A stretch of DNA of 64,000 bases from PFJX01 sp964393825. Its GTDB lineage: Bacteria; Pseudomonadota; Gammaproteobacteria; Burkholderiales; Thiobacillaceae. Location of the stretch: NCBI GenBank assembly GCA_964393825.1, contig CAYMUY010000001.1, forward strand, positions 124,001 through 188,000. Reading direction: 5' to 3'. The stretch's first letter is position 1. The number at the start of each line of letters is the position of its first letter. Of the stretch, positions 57,342 to 64,000 are shown piece by piece. Both the position numbers and the translations under genes were made by a program. The notes under the pieces were generated by a model, which saw only the letters and a program-made list of their open reading frames with translations, did no database searches and was not told the DNA's origin.

Positions 57342-59047
57342 TCGCCGACCTTGTTATCGAGCTTGGCTTTCAGCAGCGCGCCGAGGTTGGTGGTGCCGCT
57401 GGAATGCTCGGAAGCCAGCTTGCGCAGGGCTTCGGATTGTTCGGCAGCGTCCTTGGCCTTGATCGACAGATTGATCTGGCGGTTCTTGCGGTCGATGTTG
57501 ATGATCACGGCCTCGACCGTCTCATCATCCTTGAGGTGGGTGCGGATGTCCTCGACACGGTCGCGGGCCACTTCGGAAGCGCGCAGGTAACCTTCCACCT
57601 CGCCATCCAGCTGGATCACGGCGCCCTTGGCATCCATGCTCTTCACCGTACCGGTGACGATGCTGCCCTTGTCATGGACCGCCACGTAGGCGTTGAAGGG
57701 GTCGTTCTCCATCTGCTTGATGCCCAGGGAGATGCGCTCCTTCTCGACGTCGATGGCCAGCACGGAAGCTTCCACTTCCTCACCCTTGCGATAGTTGCGC
57801 AGGGCTTCTTCGCCCGCCATGTTCCAGGACAGGTCGGACAGGTGGACCAGGCCGTCGATGCCACCGGGCAGGCCGATGAAGATACCGAAATCGGTGATGG
57901 ACTTGATCTGGCCGCTGACTTTGTCGCCTTTCTTGAAGGTGGCGGCGAAATCGTCCCAGGGGTTGGCCTTGCACTGCTTCATGCCCAGGGAGATACGACG
58001 ACGGTCCTCGTCGATTTCCAGGACCATGACTTCCACTTCGTCGCCCAGGGCCACGACCTTGGAGGGGTTGACGTTCTTGTTGGTCCAGTCCATTTCGGAG
58101 ACGTGGACCAGGCCCTCGATGCCCGGCTCGATTTCCACGAAGCAGCCGTAGTCGGTGAGGTTGGCGACCTTGCCGAACATGCGGGTGCCGGTGGGGTAGC
58201 GGCGGGAGAGGCCGACCCACGGATCTTCGCCGAGCTGTTTCAGGCCCAGGGAGACGCGGTTCTTGTCCTGGTCGAACTTGAGCACCATGGCGGTGACTTC
58301 GTCGCCGACGTTGACCACTTCGGACGGGTGCTTGACCCGGCGCCAGGCGAGGTCGGTGATGTGCAGCAGGCCGTCGATGCCGCCGAGGTCGACGAAGGCG
58401 CCGTATTCGGTGATGTTCTTGACGATGCCCTTGACCGTCGCGCCTTCCTTCAGGTTGGCCAGGAGGGACTCGCGCTCGGCGCCCATGCTGGCTTCGAGCA
58501 CGGCCTTGCGCGACACCACGACGTTGTTGCGCTTGCGGTCGAGCTTGATGACCTTGAATTCGGATTCCTTGTTCTCGTAGGGCGTGGTGTCCTTGATCGG
58601 ACGCACATCGACCAGGGAACCGGGCAGGAAGGCGCGGATGCCGTTGCACATGACGGTAAGGCCACCCTTGACCTTGCCGTTGATCAGGCCCTTGACGATG
58701 CGGCCCTCTTCCATCGCCGCTTCCAGGTCCAGCCAGGCGGCCAGACGGCGGGCGCGATCGCGCGACAGCTTGGTGGAGCCGAAGCCATCTTCGATGGACT
58801 CGATGGCAACCTGGACGAAATCGCCCACCTGGACTTCCATTTCACCGCGGTCGGTCTTGAATTCCTCGGCGGGAATCAGGCTCTCGGACTTGAGGCCGGC
58901 GTTGACGGTGACGAAGTTGTCGTCGATGGCGACGACTTCGGCGGTGATGATTTCGCCATGGCGCATTTCCTGTTTGGAAATGCTCTCTTCGAACATGGCG
59001 GCAAAGGATTCCATGGATTCCATGGCGGGTTGGGTGGCAGTGGACAT
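57338..59047 (-). CDS. rpsA: 30S ribosomal protein S1
   Basis: 569 residues from ATG 59,047 (MSTATQPAMESMESFAAMFE). Six S1 domains with the repeated GxVxx..GxFVxL patterns are visible, for example GIVKNITEYGAFVDLGG and GQIKSITDFGIFIGLPG. Binds mRNA on the 30S subunit. The long antisense frame over this gene is an artefact of codon bias. Confidence 0.97.
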   Translation of the reverse strand: MSTATQPAMESMESFAAMFEESISKQEMRHGEIITAEVVAIDDNFVTVNAGLKSESLIPAEEFKTDRGEMEVQVGDFVQVAIESIEDGFGSTKLSRDRARRLAAWLDLEAAMEEGRIVKGLINGKVKGGLTVMCNGIRAFLPGSLVDVRPIKDTTPYENKESEFKVIKLDRKRNNVVVSRKAVLEASMGAERESLLANLKEGATVKGIVKNITEYGAFVDLGGIDGLLHITDLAWRRVKHPSEVVNVGDEVTAMVLKFDQDKNRVSLGLKQLGEDPWVGLSRRYPTGTRMFGKVANLTDYGCFVEIEPGIEGLVHVSEMDWTNKNVNPSKVVALGDEVEVMVLEIDEDRRRISLGMKQCKANPWDDFAATFKKGDKVSGQIKSITDFGIFIGLPGGIDGLVHLSDLSWNMAGEEALRNYRKGEEVEASVLAIDVEKERISLGIKQMENDPFNAYVAVHDKGSIVTGTVKSMDAKGAVIQLDGEVEGYLRASEVARDRVEDIRTHLKDDETVEAVIINIDRKNRQINLSIKAKDAAEQSEALRKLASEHSSGTTNLGALLKAKLDNKVGE

Positions 59048-59123
59048 GAAGAAACTCGAGTAATACCGTGTTGCCACGGCGGGTTGACTGAAAAAACCGG
59101 AAGGCCAGGCCTGCCGGGATGAA

Positions 59124-59816
59124 TTACGGTGCTGTCGAGGCTTCCCGGTACCACTGCAGCACCCGCGCCATCGCTTCCTGGATGGTCAGGCCCGTGGTAT
59201 CGAGCAACTCGGCATCCGCCGACTGCTGCAATGGCGCCGCGGAGCGGGCGGCATCGCGCGCGTCCCGTTCCCTCAGGTCTTGCAACAGGGCGGCGAGACT
59301 AGCATCGAAGCCTTTTTCAATCAACTGCTTATAGCGTCTTTGCGCGCGTTCTTCCGGCGTGGCGGTGAGGAAAACCTTGACCGTCGCATCGGGAAAAACC
59401 ACTGAGCCCATGTCGCGGCCATCGGTCACCAGGCCAGGGGTCTGGCGAAAGTCGCGCTGGCGTTCCAGCAGCGCCGCGCGCAAGGCCGGCAACGCCGCGA
59501 TACGCGATGCCGCGCGGCCCGCCTCCTCGGTGCGGACCACATCGCCGACGGCGGCGCCGTTCAGGTAGACCTCGACACCATCAAAACGCAGTTCGATCTG
59601 ATGCGCCAGGTCGACCAGTCCCGGTTCGTCTTCCAGTGCCACGCCGGCCAGTTGCGCGGCGTAAGCGGTGACGCGATAGATCGCGCCGCTGTCGAGGTAA
59701 TGAAAACCCAGTTCGCGCGCCACCAGGGCGGCCACCGTGCCCTTGCCGGAAGCGGAGGGGCCGTCGATGGCGATGACGGGGATGATGTTGCTTGATTCGC
59801 TATGGCTAACTGACAT
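59124..59816 (-). CDS. cmk: Cytidylate kinase
   Basis: 230 residues. P-loop DGPSASGKGTVA, YLDSGAIYR and DGRDMGSVVFPDA are typical. Converts CMP or dCMP to the diphosphate. Upstream of rpsA, with 76 bases between. The 114 bases upstream contain no gene. Confidence 0.95.
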   Translation of the reverse strand: MSVSHSESSNIIPVIAIDGPSASGKGTVAALVARELGFHYLDSGAIYRVTAYAAQLAGVALEDEPGLVDLAHQIELRFDGVEVYLNGAAVGDVVRTEEAGRAASRIAALPALRAALLERQRDFRQTPGLVTDGRDMGSVVFPDATVKVFLTATPEERAQRRYKQLIEKGFDASLAALLQDLRERDARDAARSAAPLQQSADAELLDTTGLTIQEAMARVLQWYREASTAP

Positions 59817-59930
59817 CTCTAGACTTCTCTTCTTGGTTCTTTACAGGTGTTACACATGCCGTGTAAGTTCGCCCTGAAGCTGTGAGCGAAACTCGGCCCC
59901 GCGCCGTGTGAACCTTCGGGGTTCCTATAC

Positions 59931-60797
59931 TCACGGCTTTTTCCTTTTCTGCTCCCCGAAACGGTGCTCCAACGACAACGGATGTTGCGCGTTGAAGAAA
60001 GTGCCGCGCGCGGGACCAAAGTGCAGGTCGTGGATTTCACCCACCTGCGCCCAGACTACTTTCAGAAAGCGCGCCTCCTGTTTTGAAACGCCGGACGCCT
60101 GGTCCAGCCGAGGTTCATAGAAGCGCTGTACCGCCCACAGGAAATAATCCACCGCTTGCAGACAGGCCTCGCTTTTCGGGGTGGAAACGCGAATCCGCCA
60201 GTCATCCCTGGCTCCACGAGCAAAACCATATTTCGCCATGAAATCTCGTTCGGCATGGTCGATGGCGGTACGCAGTGCCTCGTTGCGATCGCTTTGCCCC
60301 CGGCGCGCCACGCAGACATCATACGCATCCGCCAGGCGGTGAAATTTTCCGAACAGGGAACGCATCAAGCCGTCGTACAACTCGTTGTGTTGATAGCGAT
60401 AGCCCGGCTCGGTCTCATTGCGTCGCAAGACATCCTCAAGGATGCGAGCCTTGTCGCAGACCACCGCATGGAAACGCAAGGCGCCCTCTTCCGCCGCCAG
60501 CAACTTGAAAACCTCATAGCGCACTTCGGCCAAATCGTCCTTGGCATGAAAAGCGACCGCGGTCTTGCCGCGTGCGGGATCGAACGAGGGCACCCCGCCG
60601 AAGTAGGGGCTGCCGACAAGTTGCTGGCGCAAGACCTCAAAGCGCCGCCCCAGACCGGCCGGGTCATCCACCTCCAGCTTGCCGAGGATGAAGTAACGCG
60701 AGCAGCCTTCCGTTCCAACAATGGCGCGGCGGCGGTTGGCGAACAAGGTGGGGTCCCCCGCCTCGTCGACATAGATATGCAGCGTCTCGTGGGTCAC
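59931..60797 (-). CDS. DUF3800 protein
   Basis: 288 residues. Begins ETLHIYVDEAGDPTLF, the DUF3800 pattern, with further acidic residues in AFHAKDD and a C-terminal ACLQAVDYFLWAVQR that matches the family's last conserved helix. Likely RNase H-like fold. It overlaps the stop of the restriction-modification gene by four bases (ATG at 60,797 overlaps the TGA), so they are expressed together. Its link to restriction is inferred from position. Confidence 0.8.
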   Translation of the reverse strand: MTHETLHIYVDEAGDPTLFANRRRAIVGTEGCSRYFILGKLEVDDPAGLGRRFEVLRQQLVGSPYFGGVPSFDPARGKTAVAFHAKDDLAEVRYEVFKLLAAEEGALRFHAVVCDKARILEDVLRRNETEPGYRYQHNELYDGLMRSLFGKFHRLADAYDVCVARRGQSDRNEALRTAIDHAERDFMAKYGFARGARDDWRIRVSTPKSEACLQAVDYFLWAVQRFYEPRLDQASGVSKQEARFLKVVWAQVGEIHDLHFGPARGTFFNAQHPLSLEHRFGEQKRKKP

Positions 60798-63700
60798 ACG
60801 GACACCTGCGCACCACTCTGAAACGCCCCCGGCCAGCCGCCGTGGGTTTCGATGACGCGGTCGATTTCGGTCATCAGGCGAATGGTTTCGTGCAGGGCGA
60901 CAACGACGCGCTGGTAGTGGGCAATGTCCTCAGCCGAGAGGGTACGGCCCTTGCGGTCTTTCAACCACTTCTCGCACACCTGATAGCCGCCGACGTGGAA
61001 GTTCCACACCGCCTCCGGTACGCCCTCGAAACGCTGACTGGCGTTGATCCAAACCGCGCCGTCTTTGTAGGCGGGTTTCTTGGGGACGCTGTTGTCGCCT
61101 TGGCCTTCGAAGCGGGTGACGAAGTCATTGACCTTGGGGGATTCCAACAGGTGCAGGGAGACGAGTTCGCTGCCAAGGGTGGCGAGCGCCTGGAACAGCG
61201 GCAGGCCGCCCGGGAGCGGGATGCGGGGGAAGTCGATTTTCAGGAAGTCGGCGTAGCGGGTGCGGTAGGTGGGGCTGTGAAGGATGGAGTAGAGCGTGTG
61301 GAAAATAGCTTCCGAGCTTGCCTCGGTGCCCAGCCTTGCTTGCAGCGCGGCCAGAAAGGCGGGAGATAGGTTGGGTTTGCGGCCTGCGCTTTCGTCATAT
61401 AGGTCGGTTTTGTGGGCGGTTGGGTAGAGGTAGAGCGGGGATAAATAACTGCCGTCGTAAGGCGTTGCCAACTTATGCTGCCCAGCAGGCAAATTTGTTA
61501 AAAAAACCGCAAATCCTTCCTTGGTTTGTCGTGTTGAAATTAACGCAATATTTGAGTGAATGAGATGGTCGTTTATTTCGGGTCGAGGATAGTCAAATGC
61601 ATAAGAGCCATAAAGCATCCATCTGAAATCAAACGGGCGATAAATGCATTTTGTTGATTTTTCCTGCCCAATATTGCATTTCCTGGCATCCCTCAACTTC
61701 CAATCTCGGTTATCAACCAATCCATATCTTTCCTGCAAAACATCATCGCTAATAAATGAGTTAGCCATGTCCGCTATTCGTTTCTGCGCAATTTCCTCGT
61801 CAAATGCAATTGCGAAATCATCACGATGTGAGTTTGGACCCAGTAGCGTGTTTGGGAAAATGTCAGTGATTTTCCAGCCCTGTTCGTATTCGGCACGCAG
61901 AGTTTCGTCCTGCGGCACGAACAGATAAAACGCGGTTCCTGGGTGCAGCGCCGTCCATTCCGTTGATGCGCCAGTCTGCGCCAGCAGCTTGCGGTATTTG
62001 TCGTCACGCAGGCCAAACAGATGGGCATGACGCACAGGGCATTCCGTTCGTGGTGAGCTTGTCGAACCATGAACGGAATGCCCTTCGACAAGCTCAGGGC
62101 AAACGGTGGACGGGCGCTTGACGAAAATCCCAATCGCCACGCCCTGCTGAATATCAAAGACGTTTTCTTCCTTGCCGCCATCCGGGGCTGTCTCCTTCTT
62201 CTTGCTGTTGCCGTGCAGGTCAAACAGGTAAAGATCGTTGAAACTTGCCATCAGGCTACAGCGCATGCCCCGGAAAGTCGGATTGTCCAGGTAGCCGTGG
62301 TTGGTGATGAAGGCCAACGTGCCGCAGCCGGTGCGGTCTAGCTCCCATTGCCCCAGGCGGATGAACTTGACGTAATCGTCGTTGAGCCATTTGGGGTTTC
62401 TCTCGCCCAGGGGCGCGCCATCGAGCATGAAGTAATTGCCGGTGGCGCCACCTTCACCGTGCAGCAGGTGAACGATCCATTCGCCGGCGTTGCTGGAATG
62501 GCCGGAATACGGCGGATTGCCCACCACCACCGTAAACCGCACATCCCGCTTCACATTGGCCACCGCCAGCGCTTCATGCGCCAACGCTGGGGCAAGCACT
62601 TCCAATTGCGGCTGAACTTCATGCGCCGGTTCCAGCGCATTGGTCAGATAGACCCGTACCCGTTCCTCGCTGCCGAAGCGGTAGCCGGTCTCGAACAGCT
62701 TGAGGCCGATCTTCATGTGGGCGATGGCATAGGGCGCCATCATCAGTTCGTAGCCGTACAGGCGCGGCAGCAATGCGCGGGGAACGTAGGCGTTCCAGTA
62801 GTCGGTGAATGACTTGAAAGGCCTCTCACCCCTACCCTCTCCGAACTGTGGGAGAGGGGATAAGCGGGGCATGACCAATGGCCCTGCCTTGTTCCATTTT
62901 TCGGTCAGGGTGCGGTGGATAACGTTGATGACTTCGACCAGGAAGGTGGCGGTGCCGGTGGCGGGGTCAAGGATGGTGACGAAGGGAGCGTCGGGGGAGG
63001 TGCCGGTGGGGATGACGAAAGGCGAAATCCCCCCCGGCCCCCCTTTTTCAAAGGAGGGAGAAGCTGTTGCGGGCGCTGACGTGTTGGCTTCCGTTCCCCC
63101 CTTTATCAAAGGGGGGCTAGGGGGGATTTGTCGTGCGGCCATTTCGCCCCAGGTAATGGTGGAAGCCAGTCCATCCTCCAGGCCGAATTCCGTTTGCAGC
63201 AGTTCATGAACGCTGCGGACGATGTAGCTGACTACCGGCTGCGGGGTGTAGAAGACGCCGCGTTGTTTCTTCTGCGGCTTGTCATAAGCGGCGAGGAAGT
63301 GTTCGTAGAAGTGGATAACCGGGTCTTCGTTGGGGTTCTTGTTGCCGAAGTCAGCGATGACGGCGGGCAGGTCGGTTTCATCGCCGCGCAGAAGTTCCAC
63401 CACGTCCTGAATGCCCAACTCGTCGAAGTCGATGCCTCCTTTGCGTCCCCCCACCTTGAGGAAGGTTTGTAGCATTTCCTTCAGGAAAGGGTTGGTAACC
63501 GGGACGATGTTGGCGATGTCGTCGGCCAGCAGCGCGGTGCCGTGGCGGCCTTCGCTCATCTCGGTGCGCGAGATGGCGGCGGTGAGCAGGCCGTAGGTGA
63601 TGGTCTGGGCGTAGGTGTCGGCGAAGTGGGCCGGTGTGAGGTCGTGGATCAGCGCGGTCTGGAAGGCCTTGAAGAGTTGGGTGAGCGGGCCTTTCTCGGA

Positions 63701-64000
63701 CTCGGCGGCGAGCATGCGGCGGGCCTTGTCGCGGATGCCGCGCGCCAGGCGGGCGAGTTCCTCGGCGAGCAGGTCGGCGGTACGAATGACGTGGCCGATC
63801 TTGTGTTTGAACGGTTTGCGCCAGGCCAAGCGCCAAGCCTGGGCGTCGCCCTCGTCCTCCGGCCAGCGCAGACGCTCGCGCAAAGTCTGGTCGAGTTGGG
63901 CGAGCTTGAGCGGGGTATCGCCACCGTCCCAGCCCAGGACATGCAGGGTGGGCAGGTCGCCGGGGTTCTGGTGGAAGTGGGCGAAGGCGATTTCGCGATT
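60794..64000 (-). CDS. Type ISP-like restriction-modification protein, 5'-partial
   Basis: The frame is open to the right window edge, so the N-terminal part (with any nuclease and helicase domains) is outside. The visible ~1069 residues include a helical linker, FYTPQPVVSYIVRSV and ILDPATGTATFL (AdoMet binding), the catalytic NPPYSG of gamma N6-adenine methylases, and a C-terminal target-recognition-like region. The layout suits single-chain type ISP (LlaGI-like) enzymes. Three dispersed repeats interrupt it in frame. The stop overlaps the DUF3800 start. Confidence 0.75.
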   Translation of the reverse strand, partial: NREIAFAHFHQNPGDLPTLHVLGWDGGDTPLKLAQLDQTLRERLRWPEDEGDAQAWRLAWRKPFKHKIGHVIRTADLLAEELARLARGIRDKARRMLAAESEKGPLTQLFKAFQTALIHDLTPAHFADTYAQTITYGLLTAAISRTEMSEGRHGTALLADDIANIVPVTNPFLKEMLQTFLKVGGRKGGIDFDELGIQDVVELLRGDETDLPAVIADFGNKNPNEDPVIHFYEHFLAAYDKPQKKQRGVFYTPQPVVSYIVRSVHELLQTEFGLEDGLASTITWGEMAARQIPPSPPLIKGGTEANTSAPATASPSFEKGGPGGISPFVIPTGTSPDAPFVTILDPATGTATFLVEVINVIHRTLTEKWNKAGPLVMPRLSPLPQFGEGRGERPFKSFTDYWNAYVPRALLPRLYGYELMMAPYAIAHMKIGLKLFETGYRFGSEERVRVYLTNALEPAHEVQPQLEVLAPALAHEALAVANVKRDVRFTVVVGNPPYSGHSSNAGEWIVHLLHGEGGATGNYFMLDGAPLGERNPKWLNDDYVKFIRLGQWELDRTGCGTLAFITNHGYLDNPTFRGMRCSLMASFNDLYLFDLHGNSKKKETAPDGGKEENVFDIQQGVAIGIFVKRPSTVCPELVEGHSVHGSTSSPRTECPVRHAHLFGLRDDKYRKLLAQTGASTEWTALHPGTAFYLFVPQDETLRAEYEQGWKITDIFPNTLLGPNSHRDDFAIAFDEEIAQKRIADMANSFISDDVLQERYGLVDNRDWKLRDARKCNIGQEKSTKCIYRPFDFRWMLYGSYAFDYPRPEINDHLIHSNIALISTRQTKEGFAVFLTNLPAGQHKLATPYDGSYLSPLYLYPTAHKTDLYDESAGRKPNLSPAFLAALQARLGTEASSEAIFHTLYSILHSPTYRTRYADFLKIDFPRIPLPGGLPLFQALATLGSELVSLHLLESPKVNDFVTRFEGQGDNSVPKKPAYKDGAVWINASQRFEGVPEAVWNFHVGGYQVCEKWLKDRKGRTLSAEDIAHYQRVVVALHETIRLMTEIDRVIETHGGWPGAFQSGAQVSV
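62036..62100. repeat. Dispersed palindromic repeat inside the RM gene
   Basis: GCATTCCGTTC/GAACGGAATGC and GAGCTTGTCGAA/TTCGACAAGCTC are interleaved palindromic arms. On the - strand it encodes a stretch with CPELVEGHSVHG and TSSPRTECP, unlike methylase sequence. Confidence 0.75.
62822..62866. repeat. Dispersed CT-rich repeat inside the RM gene
   Basis: CCTCTCACCCC ... CCCTCTCC paired with GGGAGAGGGG. It encodes SPLPQFGEGRGERP on the - strand, a peptide typical of such repeats when they are read through. Confidence 0.65.
63025..63129. repeat. 105-base inverted-repeat element inside the RM gene
   Basis: Imperfect ends AAATCCCCCCCGGCC... and its complement flank a short centre, like a small MITE. 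Its length is 35 codons, so the frame is kept; it adds a Pro/Gly-rich stretch (PSPPLIKGGTEAN) between the motif IV/X region and motif I. Confidence 0.8.

Noticed and set aside
57323..59122. 599-aa open frame antisense to rpsA
   Set aside because: Produced by the codon bias of a highly expressed gene; no ribosome site and a low-complexity His/Asp/Val composition.
1..64000. tRNA or rRNA genes
   Set aside because: I saw no cloverleaf with a CCA end or rRNA-like stretch; short or degenerate tRNAs could be missed by eye.

Overview
The window joins two kinds of DNA. Positions 1 to about 51,050 look like most of an integrative and conjugative element (ICE) of the broad SPI-7/PFGI-1/PAPI-1 type. Positions from about 51,170 to the end look like a proteobacterial chromosome, with the block trxB, smr, cysM, ugd, pyrF, lapB, lapA, ihfB, rpsA, cmk. 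That gene order and the protein sequences suggest a betaproteobacterium; this is inference from synteny, not a database result. I saw no tRNA, rRNA or CRISPR array.

ICE, left part (1-8,900, + strand): a conjugative type IV pilus cluster. It holds a platform protein (cut by the window edge), the major pilin, an anchored protein, a PilT-like ATPase, a second prepilin-like protein, a PilP-like protein and two large exported proteins I could not identify. Cargo (8,950-22,700): a toxin-antitoxin module bracketed by a partial gene duplication, a Rha-like regulator, a TraB-like nitrilase-fold protein, a MntA/HepT pair, a ParA plus ribbon-helix-helix pair, a SprT-like protease, a Dam-type methylase, DUF3800, ParB-like and KfrA-like proteins, a serine resolvase and a XerC-like recombinase.

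ICE core (22,800-51,000, almost all - strand): SNF2 helicase, RadC, an adenine methylase, DUF3275, a tandem DUF3577 protein, topoisomerase III, a PAPS-reductase-like protein, a repeat-bearing cytosine methylase, an HU-like protein, SSB, a TIGR03761 protein, a replication protein, DUF2857, ParB and ParA. These are the maintenance and replication genes expected at this end of such elements.

The most unusual content is regulatory. Fifteen genes between 22.8 and 34.8 kb each carry their own leader made of a GC-rich hairpin followed, in most cases, by a second inverted repeat whose 3' arm contains the ribosome binding site and abuts the start codon. Interspersed with these are three close copies and one degenerate copy of a roughly 124-base structured element. 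Three other genes share a different conserved hairpin leader. The replication gene contains an in-gene array of iterons with 23-base and then 22-base phasing, a strong candidate for the ICE replication origin.

The right end (59,931-64,000) adds a DUF3800 protein and a large type ISP-like restriction-modification gene that runs off the window and has absorbed three in-frame dispersed repeats.
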